DNA of 64,000 nt from Candidatus Krumholzibacteriota bacterium (GTDB taxonomy: Bacteria > Krumholzibacteriota > Krumholzibacteriia > JAJRXK01), in the NCBI GenBank assembly GCA_024276305.1, contig JAJRXK010000111.1, positions 1 to 64,000 on the forward strand, read 5' to 3'. Below the pieces are notes generated by a model. The model had not been told where the DNA came from, made no database searches, and saw only the letters and a list, made by a program, of their open reading frames with translations. Shown one piece after another: positions 40,422 through 50,552 of this stretch (the stretch's first letter is position 1; each line of letters starts with the position of its first letter). The translations under genes and the position numbers were made by a program.

Positions 40422-43189
40422 ACCGGGACAGGTCTGACCTTCCCATCGAACGGAATGCGGCAACTCGACCTCAGCCGCAGGCCGCGCCCGCGGGCGACAT
40501 GGGTAGACCAGAATCCGCCGATCCCCACTTCGATGCGCTCTTGTCCCAACTGACCGCGCGCCTGTGGTCCGAACCCAGCGAGGTCCTCCGAACAGTCGAC
40601 GAGTTGGAACGGTCTCCCCTGCGTCCGGCACTGTCCGGTATCGCTAACGCCAAGCTCCTTCGTTTGCGCGCCCACGGGTTGCGGGCAGTCGGTCAGTGCC
40701 GGGCCGCGGTCCAAGCCTACGAACGCGCCACCGCCGCCTTCGTGCGTTGCGGGGCCGAGTCGGAAGCCGGACGGACCGCGATCGGACACGTCTTCGCCCT
40801 GGCGCTCCTTGGCGACCTTCGCACCGCAACCAGGATCGCTCGTATTGGTCGACACCGGCTTCCGCCTCCGGACCCACGCTCTCGTTCGCGACTCGAACTC
40901 AACCTCGGTCACGCGTACTTCCATGCCTGTCGACTCGACGATGCCGAAGACCTCTACGGTCGAGCGCTCGACCTGGCGCGACAGGCCGGCGATGGGGCGT
41001 CCATCGGAGCCGCCCTGCACCATCGGGGACTGGTGAAGTCGAAGCAGGGCGCGAGCAAGGAAGCCGCGGATCTGCACCGGCAAGCCATGCAGCTTCTCCG
41101 GTCGCACGGGATGGAATCTGCAGCGATGTACGCCGAAGCGTCTCTGGCCTTGGCAGAATTCGCTCTCGGTCACGAGCACGAAGGCTTGCAAACGCTGCAG
41201 CGCGTACGCCGGCGTATCGATTCGGGCGACGACCGCCGGGCCAAGGGTCTGCTGCGACGCGAGCTGGCCACTGGCTTCGCCGCCCTCGGTGCCTGGGGAG
41301 CTGCCCGCCACGAGGCGACTCTCGCCCTGCAGGAGATTCGCGGAACCGGGCTCGAAGAGGATGAGGCACGGCTGTCCTGTCTACTGGGGAGGGTGCAGTG
41401 GGCTCTGGGCTGGTACTCCGAAGCACGCACCCATCTCGAACAAGCCCGCCGCTTCTACGCCTCACGCGACAATCGCTGGCGCTTTCACCTCGCAGGTCTG
41501 GATCTGGCTCGGGTGTTCCTGGCCACTGGACGCGACGACGAGGCGGGAGCCATCCTCCGCGCCTCCGTGCGCTTCCTCCGCCGGAAGGATCCCCACGGCG
41601 ACGGCGCATTCGCCGAGGCGGTTCTCGCCGAGGACCACCTTCGCCACCACCGCCTCGGCCTCGCAATCCGCATGGCTCGTCGCGCTCGTCGATGGGCCAC
41701 TCACTTTCCCGCTTCCTCCTGCCGCCCCGCATTGGCTCTGCTGCTGGCCCGTGCCCATGGACGGCGCGAGCAGCCCGAGCTAGCGCGGCGTTGGGCGCAC
41801 CGCGCCGTCCGGGAAGCGGAGACCGTTCTCGATCGCTTCGGACCTCACCACTTGCAAGATGTCCTCGGGGAGTCCCGGGACCGTTTCCACGGAGCCGCGT
41901 TCGATCTCGTGCTCGAACACGGCGGTCGGCGCGCCCTCGTAGAGGCCGTACAGCTCCTCGCCCATGCTCGACGCGGTCCCCTGGTGGATGTATGCCTCAG
42001 CGAGAAGGACGGCATGACCGTCCGGTCCTTGCGTGGATCGATCTCCCGGCTGCGGGATGACCTCCTCAGCACGAGCCCCCACCCTGCGCACCACCGACCG
42101 TCGGCGGTACGCAGAGAGATCGAGCGTCTGGCTCAGGTCCTGGATCGTCGGGCGCATCGAGCTCGCGCTCGTGTCGACCGTGTCGTCGCAGACCCTCCCG
42201 TGCGGGAATGGGTCCGTTCCCTCTCTGGTCGCGAACTCGTGCTCTTCGATCGTAGTCACGAGGGAGGGTGGCGTGCTTTCCTCGTGCGCAGCGACGGAAG
42301 CGTCGAACTCCACGCACTTCCCGATCTCGAGCGTGCCCTGCACGACCATTGGCAGCCCCTGCACTTGACCTTCCAGACGGCTGCGTATGTCGATGCCGGT
42401 CGGCGACCCGTATTCTTGGAGCGCACGCTCGCCGACAGCGAGCGCTGCTTCCAAGAACTTGCTGAATCGATCTGGAGACCCCTACCACTGCGGACCTCCG
42501 AGGTGGTGGTCGTACCCCATGCATCACTGCACGGTCTGCCACTCGGCGCACTGGCATTGGACTTCGCATCGAATGTGTCGCGGGTTCCACACCCTGCCCT
42601 GCTCCGTCGGCCCTCGCCCGTGAGCCGGAAAGGACACGCCCTCCTCCTGCACGGAATCACGGAGGGGGCTCGCCGCGAAGCCAACGACCTCGGCCGGCGA
42701 CTTCAGCAGAGCGGATTCGAAGTCGAGATCTCTGATCGTCGCGAAATGCTCCTGCGCTCCCGCGCGCGATGGTCGGTCCTGCACGTCGCCGCGCACGGGG
42801 TTCGGCCTCCCGAGGCGATGCTCCCCGAAAACTGGCTGCTGTCGGGGTTGCAGCTCGAGGACGGATGGCTGGGATTCGAGTCGCTCGACCGCCGCACGCT
42901 CAGGGGCGCATTGATCTACTTGTCGAGCTGTGAATCTGCTGGCGCCGGTGCCGACGGAGGGGCGGGCCTGCGGGGATGGACTGCGGCAGGCCTGATGGCC
43001 AGCGCCCAGGAACTCCTACTGACGGCATGGAGAATCGACGACACGACGGCCTCCGATCATGCCCGCGCCTTCTACGAGCACTGGTGCGCGGGTGATTCCG
43101 TGGCCGTCGCTGCGGATCGCGCACGCCGCGCTCTCCGTCGGCAGCACCCACATCCATTCTGCTGGGCGGGGTTCGTGGCCGTGGGATGA
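40418..43189 (+). CDS. TPR-CHAT caspase-like protease
   Basis: 923 residues. The N-terminal about 450 residues form TPR repeats (for example AALHHRGLVKSKQGASKEAAD, ARTHLEQARRFYASRDN). The C-terminal about 300 residues form a CHAT domain with catalytic His793 (LHVAAHG) and Cys838 (YLSSCESAG), so the caspase-like active site is complete. CHAT domains are cysteine proteases used in bacterial signalling and conflict systems; in type III-E CRISPR a TPR-CHAT cleaves a partner that releases a sigma factor. Here no CRISPR is present, but the gene is coupled to a sigma/anti-sigma pair, suggesting the anti-sigma factor as substrate. Confidence 0.9.
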   Translation: MNRDRSDLPIERNAATRPQPQAAPAGDMGRPESADPHFDALLSQLTARLWSEPSEVLRTVDELERSPLRPALSGIANAKLLRLRAHGLRAVGQCRAAVQAYERATAAFVRCGAESEAGRTAIGHVFALALLGDLRTATRIARIGRHRLPPPDPRSRSRLELNLGHAYFHACRLDDAEDLYGRALDLARQAGDGASIGAALHHRGLVKSKQGASKEAADLHRQAMQLLRSHGMESAAMYAEASLALAEFALGHEHEGLQTLQRVRRRIDSGDDRRAKGLLRRELATGFAALGAWGAARHEATLALQEIRGTGLEEDEARLSCLLGRVQWALGWYSEARTHLEQARRFYASRDNRWRFHLAGLDLARVFLATGRDDEAGAILRASVRFLRRKDPHGDGAFAEAVLAEDHLRHHRLGLAIRMARRARRWATHFPASSCRPALALLLARAHGRREQPELARRWAHRAVREAETVLDRFGPHHLQDVLGESRDRFHGAAFDLVLEHGGRRALVEAVQLLAHARRGPLVDVCLSEKDGMTVRSLRGSISRLRDDLLSTSPHPAHHRPSAVRREIERLAQVLDRRAHRARARVDRVVADPPVREWVRSLSGRELVLFDRSHEGGWRAFLVRSDGSVELHALPDLERALHDHWQPLHLTFQTAAYVDAGRRPVFLERTLADSERCFQELAESIWRPLPLRTSEVVVVPHASLHGLPLGALALDFASNVSRVPHPALLRRPSPVSRKGHALLLHGITEGARREANDLGRRLQQSGFEVEISDRREMLLRSRARWSVLHVAAHGVRPPEAMLPENWLLSGLQLEDGWLGFESLDRRTLRGALIYLSSCESAGAGADGGAGLRGWTAAGLMASAQELLLTAWRIDDTTASDHARAFYEHWCAGDSVAVAADRARRALRRQHPHPFCWAGFVAVG

Positions 43190-43335
43190 GGAATGCACGG
43201 GAGGGAGCTCGAACTTCAGTGTCCCCCCAAGAATCCTGACCGGGGAAAGCCCCCGGCAGTATCCCTTCCACGGGGAAGCTCACGCCAGTAAGTCAGCCTC
43301 GTCGGAGTCAGACCCCACACACTCCGACTGCGAGA

Positions 43336-43791
43336 GCCACCTACACCTTGAAGCTGGCCCCGGATGTACGGTGGGAGACTGGTGGATCGATAGCCTATCG
43401 GGAAACCGACGGCCTCCCTGCCCCAGAGCTTCTGGGAGATGAGGAAGAGTTCTCCGGAAAGGACTTTCGATGGGGACTCGAGACGCGTCTCTCGGCTGCC
43501 AACTGGGAACTCCAGGGAGAGTACATCCAGGCCGACCTGGATGGTCGACTGGCAACAGGCTACTACGTCTTCGCGGGGCGCGATCTGGGAACCCGCGACC
43601 AAGTGGTTGCCTCAGTGGAGCGGTTGGAGCTCCCACGCCCGGAGTCTACCGGGGATCCCTGGTACATCCTGGGGTTCAACCACTTCTTCTCGCAACACAC
43701 GAGCAAGGTGATGGTCGATGTACGTGTCCAGTTCACCAAAGAGAGCTCCATCTATCTGGCCACGATCCAGTACCAGCTCTTCTTTCGCTGA
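43336..43791 (+). pseudogene. Remnant of an outer-membrane porin (C-terminal part)
   Basis: The frame is open from 43240, but the recognisable part starts near 43336 (YTLKLAPDVRWETGGSIAYR) and ends in a strand-like C-terminus (IYLATIQYQLFFR), as in phosphate-selective (OprO/P) or related porins. It has only about 150 residues against several hundred for a porin. There is no signal peptide, no ATG/GTG start and no ribosome site near TTG 43348. It is best read as the 3' remnant of a porin gene that lost its 5' part, next to the CHAT gene. Confidence 0.55.
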
Positions 43792-43940
43792 CGATTCGAA
43801 GCGTCGGTCCGTCGGACGATCCTGGCCACCGTCATCCCTGCCCAGGAACGACGCCTTAGGTCGTGAGGGACTCGGTTCGGATTCGATCGGCCGCATGCTC
43901 GAGCGGCTCGGATACCCATCTCGCGAGCGGAGATGAAAGT

Positions 43941-46900
43941 CTAGTCCAGACGGTCGGCCTGCGGGGAGAGAGCCACCTTTCCAGGTCCCATCTCTCTGGC
44001 GGGTCCCAAGAGCCTTCGCATCCAATTCCACATCCGCCGAAAGATCCATCCCACCTGCACGCAACCGTAGTAGAGAGAAGGCAACACCACCAAGAGAAGA
44101 AGAGTGCTCGAGATCAATCCCCCGATGGAGGAGAGCGCCAAGTTCACCCAGATGTCCTGGTTCTCGGTATTGAGCCAGCTCAGTTCGAAGGGAAGGTGAA
44201 TACCCAGAAGCGTCGATGATACCCAGCGAAAGCTGATGAGCAGGGGAAGAAGCCCGACCACGGTGGTCCCACTCGTGAGCAGAACCGACCGAATGCGAAT
44301 ACGGGTCCCCCGAACCACCGCCCGTCTCAACATCGACCCGCGCTCGCCCGCGGGCAGATTCCACAGATCGCTACCTCCGAGCCGGCGCGGCATCCCTTCG
44401 AAGATTCCGGCCTCGGCTTCGGGATTTCCCCCGAAGCGGGACTTGAGAATGAGGGCTGCTTCATGCCGGAATCGACTCACGAGCAGAATCGCATTGTTGA
44501 CCACAATGCCGAAGAGCAACACCAAACCGATTTGAGCCGACGAATCAAAGGTGCTGCCGCTCTTCCAATAGGCGAAGACCACTCCGACCAGGGCCATCGG
44601 AACCGAAGTCAGGACCAGAACCGGAAGGGTGACACTCTCGAAGAGCGCAGCCAGAACCATGAAGATGAAGAGAACAGCCAGGATCATGGTGCGACGAAGA
44701 TCCTCTTCTTCTTCCTCGGTGAAGAACTCTCGCCGCGCCTCCTCCGCCGAATAGCCGTAGGGAAGGTCCATGCTGTCGAGAATGGAACGAATGTAGGCTC
44801 TCCGCATCTTGTCCGTACCCACATACTCCCAGTTGACATACATGGAATAGCGCTGATTCTCACGGGTGATCGAGTCGGAAAGAGGAACGGTCTCCATCGT
44901 GACCAGACTCGCCAGTTGCACTCGTTTGCCCGACGCGGTCTGAATTGTGGTTCCCGCCACGTCGGAAAACTCGATGTCATCGGCATCGGAATAGGCCAAC
45001 TGCATCTGTTCCTGTTCGCCGTCGACGATCATCCGCCAGGGAGTGTCGACTCCGAGAAGACGACGCAGATATCCCACGACATCCATCACCGAGAGCCCGG
45101 TGTCGGCCAAGACGTCGCGGCGTAGGGTGATCACCGTCTCCTCATTGGTCGCACGGCCGAATCGGGCAGTGCTGGTGATCCTGGCATTGCGGGCGCGCCG
45201 AGCGCGCTCGACCTTTCGGAGCGTTTCCTCGGCGATGTTCGTGAGGATCTTCGAATTGTATCCGGTGATCTTGATCAACGAATTGTCGTTGGATCCTCCG
45301 AAGCTCCCCTTCACGTAAGGCTGGTCGCTGAAACCCGCGATGTAAACAGTCGAGCCGCCGGTTACGTCCGCCTGCTCGGTCAGGAGATTTCGGTAGAGCA
45401 TCGGAATGCCCGTGGCCAGGACATCATCTTCGAACTCGATTTCCATGTAGGCCTGGTTCCCGAAGACATTCGTCCGCATGGTCACGCCATCTTCGAGGGG
45501 CAGGAGCGCCGATTCGAATTTGAAGAAGGTCTCACTGGTGACGCGCACATCGGTGCCATCAGGCATCCGGAGATAACAGATCAACTTCTCCCGATCCGGA
45601 ATCCGAAAGAATCCTCCTTTGATCACTTTGGTGTCGTAGGTCGTCCAACCAAACCAGCAGAGCGCGACGAGACCGATCACCGGCAACGGCCACAGACGTT
45701 GGGTCCAGCCCATGACCTTCTCCCACCGATCCAGCGGGCGATTCAGATCGGGAAGGGTGTGCACGATCTCTTCGAGTTGGTCGGGACCCTCGAGCTCGTT
45801 CGGGCCATCGACGGATCGCCGGACCAGACGCTTGGCCCAGGTCTGCTCCAGCACCACCGGAATCCAGGCGAAGGCCACGAAGACCGACGCCATCATCGCG
45901 GTGGCCACGCTGATGGCCAGAGGCACGTAGTAGAGTGCGAGCCGTCCAGAAAGAAAGATGAAGGAGAGGAAGGCCACAATGGTGGTCAGGGTCGTGGCCA
46001 GGATGGGAAAGATGACCTCTCCCGTTCCTTGCACCACGGTCTCGACAACCACCCGCATCTTGGCACGGCGTGAAAGTCCCGCCGCATCGGCCCGGGTCAA
46101 CGAGCTCAAACGCCGATGGATGGAATCGAGGACGAGAATGCTGTTGTCCAACAGCATCCCGAAACAGATCGTCAGCCCCGAAATCGTGATGAAATTGACC
46201 GAGAGCTCCAGGAAGTAGAACAGGCTGAGACAGATGACCAGAGCAAAGATCACCGAGCCGATGACGATCGCAGTGAGTGCGACCTGACGGAGGGAGATCG
46301 AGAGCAAGAGGAAGAGCACCACGAGGATGATGAGCGAACGCCACAGGAGCTCCTTCAGCTTCGACTCGAGCTCTTCTCCTTGGTCCGTATCCACGGTCAG
46401 CTTGGCCGAGAAGGGAAGGTCGGCCTCGATCTGCGGCAGCTTGGCCCTCAGGTTTCGGCTGACCACCACCGAGTTTCCGCCGCTGCGTTTCTCGACCTGC
46501 ACCTGCACGACATTACGACCGTTGGACCGAACGAAGTTGGTGGGATCTTCATAGGTCGCCTCGACCGATCCCAGCATGGCCAGGCTGAAGTTCTGGTTCC
46601 CCCGACGGACCACGACAGTCTGGGCCAAGTCCCTCAAGTTCACCCGGGGGCGCAGAGCCACGATCTTCTCGACTCCCGCTTCTCGGACCACTCCCGCCGC
46701 CCCGAGAGCATCGAGGTTCCTGAGAGCATTGAACACTTCATCGGCGGTGATCTCGTAGATCCGCAGCCGCTCCCGATCCAGCTTCACCTTGACCAGTGGA
46801 AGCGCTCCCCCGACCACATGGGCATCGGCCACCCCATCGACGCCCAGAATCTGGGGCAACACCCACTGCTCGACATCTTCACGCAGCTCGTTGGGAGTGA

Positions 46901-47342
46901 GTTCCGACTCGACGCTGAAGGTGAAGAACTGCTGTTCCCCGAACTCCTCGGGAACGAAAGTCTGGATCACCGGCTGGCTTGCGTTGAGGGGCAGATTCCG
47001 TCGCACGGATCCGAGTTGTTCGTTCAGGTTCAGACGGGCGAAATCGATGTCGGTGTCGCGACTGAATTCGACCTTGACCGTCGATACGCCTCCGCGGCTG
47101 GTGGACTCGATCTCCTGCGCTCCCTTCAGGCCACGCACCGCCTCCTCGATGGGAATGGTAATCGAGCGCTGAATCGCCTTGGGCGAAGCACCATTCCAAG
47201 CGGTGACCACGGTCAACGAGGGCAAGTCGACTTCCGGAATCGCCTCGACTTCCATCTTGGGCAACGCGTAGATCGCCAGCACCACGAAGGCCCCGAAGAT
47301 CATCCACGTTGTGACCGGATGCCGGACGAAGAAGCGCGTCAT
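43941..47342 (-). CDS. RND efflux permease (second of the pair)
   Basis: 1133 residues. It has the RND layout: an N-terminal helix (MTRFFVRHPVTTWMIFGAF), a large periplasmic domain, a central helix block, a second periplasmic domain and a C-terminal helix block. The TM4 region reads FGMLLDNSILVLDSIHRR, an Asp-Asn variant of the AcrB Asp-Asp pair. The protein is longer than usual (about 1030) because of an insert of about 60 residues between the periplasmic halves (VDGPNELEGPDQLEEI and onwards). It exports drugs, metals or lipids using the proton gradient. It overlaps the upstream permease by 4 bases. Confidence 0.92.
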   Translation of the reverse strand: MTRFFVRHPVTTWMIFGAFVVLAIYALPKMEVEAIPEVDLPSLTVVTAWNGASPKAIQRSITIPIEEAVRGLKGAQEIESTSRGGVSTVKVEFSRDTDIDFARLNLNEQLGSVRRNLPLNASQPVIQTFVPEEFGEQQFFTFSVESELTPNELREDVEQWVLPQILGVDGVADAHVVGGALPLVKVKLDRERLRIYEITADEVFNALRNLDALGAAGVVREAGVEKIVALRPRVNLRDLAQTVVVRRGNQNFSLAMLGSVEATYEDPTNFVRSNGRNVVQVQVEKRSGGNSVVVSRNLRAKLPQIEADLPFSAKLTVDTDQGEELESKLKELLWRSLIILVVLFLLLSISLRQVALTAIVIGSVIFALVICLSLFYFLELSVNFITISGLTICFGMLLDNSILVLDSIHRRLSSLTRADAAGLSRRAKMRVVVETVVQGTGEVIFPILATTLTTIVAFLSFIFLSGRLALYYVPLAISVATAMMASVFVAFAWIPVVLEQTWAKRLVRRSVDGPNELEGPDQLEEIVHTLPDLNRPLDRWEKVMGWTQRLWPLPVIGLVALCWFGWTTYDTKVIKGGFFRIPDREKLICYLRMPDGTDVRVTSETFFKFESALLPLEDGVTMRTNVFGNQAYMEIEFEDDVLATGIPMLYRNLLTEQADVTGGSTVYIAGFSDQPYVKGSFGGSNDNSLIKITGYNSKILTNIAEETLRKVERARRARNARITSTARFGRATNEETVITLRRDVLADTGLSVMDVVGYLRRLLGVDTPWRMIVDGEQEQMQLAYSDADDIEFSDVAGTTIQTASGKRVQLASLVTMETVPLSDSITRENQRYSMYVNWEYVGTDKMRRAYIRSILDSMDLPYGYSAEEARREFFTEEEEEDLRRTMILAVLFIFMVLAALFESVTLPVLVLTSVPMALVGVVFAYWKSGSTFDSSAQIGLVLLFGIVVNNAILLVSRFRHEAALILKSRFGGNPEAEAGIFEGMPRRLGGSDLWNLPAGERGSMLRRAVVRGTRIRIRSVLLTSGTTVVGLLPLLISFRWVSSTLLGIHLPFELSWLNTENQDIWVNLALSSIGGLISSTLLLLVVLPSLYYGCVQVGWIFRRMWNWMRRLLGPAREMGPGKVALSPQADRLD

Positions 47343-50300
47343 GTCAGGACTTTCTTCCTGGTCGGAGACGAGAGAATGGTCGGTGGCGCTTCTTCCAGAT
47401 CACCACCCCGACGAATCCGATGCGCGGTCATGTACAGAACCGGAGTGTAGACTAGGGTCATGGTCGTGGTGAGAAAGAGGCCGCCGATGATGGTGATCGC
47501 CAAGGGCCGTTGGAGCTGCTCTCCCCCTCCCAACCCGACCGCCATCGGGATCATGGCCAGAATGGTGGTTGCGCTGGTCATGATGATCGGTCTCAGTCGC
47601 AACCTCGAAGCAAGAAGGATCGCAGTCCAGGCATCGCTTCCCTCATCCCGCAGCCGCCGAATGGTGTCGACCTTGACGATGGCATCGTTCACTGCGATGC
47701 CGAGCAACGCCAGAATTCCGATCATCGAAAGGACGTTGAGAGAACCATGGGTGAGGCCGATGGCGATGATCGATCCCGCCAGACCGATGGGGATGACCAC
47801 CGCAATCAACAGGGGATCGAGGAAACTCTCGAATTGGGCAGCCAGGATCATGTAGACCAGAATCACCGCCAAGATCATCGCCAGACCCAAATCGTGGAAG
47901 GACTTCATCATCTCCTGCCGTTCACCGCTCTCGACCACGCGAATGTAGGCCGGCAATTGCAGAGAAGCGACCCTGGCGTTCGCATCTTCCCAGACATCGT
48001 CCAGGGATCGTCCGGAGACTTCTGCGCTCACCGTGACCATGCGCCGTTGATTCCGCCGCACCAATTCGCGCACCGGCTGTTCTTCGGAGATCACCAGGAA
48101 GTTTCGCAGCGGGACCTGTTTGCCGCCGGGAAGAGTCACCGGCGACCGCAGTGCTGCGGCCAAGTCCTCACGCACGCTCTTGGCGTAGCGGACACTGATG
48201 TCGATGCGCTGTTCGATCTCGTTGAAGGTCGTCGCTTCCACCCCGGCAATACGAGCCTGCAACTCGCGAGAGAGCACGTCGGGATCGAGTCCAGCCCGGA
48301 GCACTTCATCCCGGTTCACTCTCACCACCACGTTGGGAGTGCCCAACACTCGGTCCACCTGCAGATCGACCAGTCCTTCGACTCCTTCGAGGACGTCGGC
48401 GATCGATTGGGCGGCACGCAGAGCTTCCGCCGGTTCGTCCGCGACCACTCCCATCTGAAATGCCCCCACGTCACCTCCGCCCAGAATCTCTCCCAGACCG
48501 ATTCCTTCTTCACGAAACACCCAGCTCATCTCGGTGGAGGTGCGCTCGAGACGATCCACGATCTCCTGCTGTAGTCGTTGTCCATGAGCACTCGCGTGGC
48601 GGCCGGGCTCCATGATGATGCGGATCTTGGCGGTATGCGGCGCACTGTAGTCCTGCATCGCGGCCAGGGTGCGTTCGGTCTGTCCCACCTGCGAGAACAC
48701 CGATCTCACCTGGGGATCGGCGGAGATCCACGCCGCGAGGTCGGCGGTCACCCTCTCGGTGTCCTCGAGCGGAGTGCCGGCGGGCAACTCGAGATCCAAG
48801 CGCATATCTCCTTGGGACCGCGCGGGCATGAAACTCCGGTTCAGCTCCGCCGCCCAGAGCCCCGCGCCCGCGAGGCCCAATCCCAACATCAAGAGCATCG
48901 CGGACGGGTGATGCAGCGCCCACATCAACCGTCGATGATAGAAGTGGTAGAAAGCATCGAAACCCCGATCGAAGATCCGAAACACCCCCCGCGGCGCACC
49001 CCGACTCACGCGCAACACCCGAGCTGCGATCACCGGCTGCAGCAAGAGTGCCGTGCAGACCGACACCAACAGAGACAGGGTCACGGTGAGGGCCTGGTCT
49101 CGGAAGAAGGCTCCCGCGATGCCCGGCACATAGACCACCGGAAAGAACACCGCCACCGTGGTGAGGGTCGCCGCAATCACCGGCCGTGCCATCTCCGAAG
49201 TTCCGCGAAGCGAGGCTTCGGCCACCGTCCGACGGTCGGCAGAGGGCGCAACCGGGGACTCCGAAGCGAGAGCCTTGCTCTGGGTCTGCGCCCGCGACAG
49301 ATGTCGATGAATGTTCTCGAGCACCACGATGGCATTGTCCACCAGCATGCCCGCCGCCAACGAAAGCCCTCCCAGGCTCATGAGATTGAGCTTCACACCG
49401 CCGAAGTAGAGCAGCCCGAAGGTGATCACGATCGACACCGGAATGGAGAGGCCCACGACCAGGGGGCTGCGCAAGTCACTCAGGAACAGGAACAGAATGA
49501 AGATCGCCAGCAGGCCACCCACGAGAAGGGATTGCTCGAGACCAGAAAAGGACTCGCGGACATATTCCGCATCACGATAGACGAATGCGAAGTCGATGCC
49601 CGCGAAGTCACCCCGAACCGCCTCGAGGGCTTCGTCGACGGCCTCGCTCACTCGAATGGTATTGGCGTCGGGCTCCTTGTAGATGAGCAGCGAAACCACC
49701 GGGTCGTCGCCGAGCATCGTGGCCCCCTCGGGCTCCTTGATGGTGTCGAGAACCTCGGCCACATCGCCGATGCGCACCGCCGCACGGTTTCCGGGACGAA
49801 TGATGTCGGTCTCGCGGATCTCCTGGAGATCCTCGTATTCGCCGTCGATTCGCAAGCTCAAGTGGAGCGGCCCCTGCTTCACCTGTCCCCCGGGGAAACT
49901 GATATTCGATCGCACCAATGCAGCAGAGATGTCCGAGAGATCGATGCCGTAGACTGCGAGCTTGCGGGGATCGGGGCGAACCAGAATCTCGCGGTCCGCG
50001 CCTCCGACGACCTCGGCCTGGCTGACTCCGTCCACCTGTTCCAGGGCTGGCTTGACCACCTCCCGAGCGAATTCGGTGATCGCTTCGATCCGGCCCTCTC
50101 CTTCGAGGACCAGAATGCTGATGGGTCTCGAAGTGGGATCCCAGCGGAGGATCACCGGGCGTTCGGCCCGCTCGGGGAAATCATCCCGAAAGGCGACGCG
50201 GTCCACCCCTTCTCGCAAATGCAGATTCGCGAAGTCCATCTGGGTGCCCCACTCGTACTCCACGGTGACGATGGAGACTCCCTCACGGGTCCGTGATGAG

Positions 50301-50533
50301 ACTCGGCGCACGTCGGCCAGAGCGGTCACGACCTCTTCGATGGGTTGGGTCACCAATCGTTCGAGGTCTTCGGCGGGAATGTCTTCGTAGGTGGTCATCA
50401 CCGTCAGTCGCGGATAGGTGATCGACGGGAGAAGGTCCACCGGGAGGCGGTTGTAACTCAGCCCTCCGATGAGCAGGAGGGCCGCGAAGAGCATGGAGAT
50501 GGCAATGGGGCGATGTATCGCGAGCCTCAGCAT
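47339..50533 (-). CDS. RND efflux permease (first of the pair)
   Basis: 1064 residues, HAE1-like. N-terminus MLRLAIHRPIAISMLFAALL; TM4 region LAAGMLVDNAIVVLENIHRH with the Asp-Asn variant. It sits between the adaptor and the second permease, all on one strand, with 19 bases to the adaptor. Two different RND permeases with one adaptor suggest a mixed trimer (as in MdtBC) or two alternative pumps. No TolC-like outer-membrane channel is encoded nearby, so one must be supplied elsewhere. Confidence 0.92.
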   Translation of the reverse strand: MLRLAIHRPIAISMLFAALLLIGGLSYNRLPVDLLPSITYPRLTVMTTYEDIPAEDLERLVTQPIEEVVTALADVRRVSSRTREGVSIVTVEYEWGTQMDFANLHLREGVDRVAFRDDFPERAERPVILRWDPTSRPISILVLEGEGRIEAITEFAREVVKPALEQVDGVSQAEVVGGADREILVRPDPRKLAVYGIDLSDISAALVRSNISFPGGQVKQGPLHLSLRIDGEYEDLQEIRETDIIRPGNRAAVRIGDVAEVLDTIKEPEGATMLGDDPVVSLLIYKEPDANTIRVSEAVDEALEAVRGDFAGIDFAFVYRDAEYVRESFSGLEQSLLVGGLLAIFILFLFLSDLRSPLVVGLSIPVSIVITFGLLYFGGVKLNLMSLGGLSLAAGMLVDNAIVVLENIHRHLSRAQTQSKALASESPVAPSADRRTVAEASLRGTSEMARPVIAATLTTVAVFFPVVYVPGIAGAFFRDQALTVTLSLLVSVCTALLLQPVIAARVLRVSRGAPRGVFRIFDRGFDAFYHFYHRRLMWALHHPSAMLLMLGLGLAGAGLWAAELNRSFMPARSQGDMRLDLELPAGTPLEDTERVTADLAAWISADPQVRSVFSQVGQTERTLAAMQDYSAPHTAKIRIIMEPGRHASAHGQRLQQEIVDRLERTSTEMSWVFREEGIGLGEILGGGDVGAFQMGVVADEPAEALRAAQSIADVLEGVEGLVDLQVDRVLGTPNVVVRVNRDEVLRAGLDPDVLSRELQARIAGVEATTFNEIEQRIDISVRYAKSVREDLAAALRSPVTLPGGKQVPLRNFLVISEEQPVRELVRRNQRRMVTVSAEVSGRSLDDVWEDANARVASLQLPAYIRVVESGERQEMMKSFHDLGLAMILAVILVYMILAAQFESFLDPLLIAVVIPIGLAGSIIAIGLTHGSLNVLSMIGILALLGIAVNDAIVKVDTIRRLRDEGSDAWTAILLASRLRLRPIIMTSATTILAMIPMAVGLGGGEQLQRPLAITIIGGLFLTTTMTLVYTPVLYMTAHRIRRGGDLEEAPPTILSSPTRKKVLT

Positions 50534-50552
50534 CGGACGACCGTTTCCTTTC

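Noticed and set aside
36832-43189. Type III-E CRISPR (gRAMP with TPR-CHAT)
   Set aside because: There is no CRISPR array, no Cas7-11 gene and no Cas1/Cas2 near the TPR-CHAT gene; only the CHAT-sigma pairing is shared.
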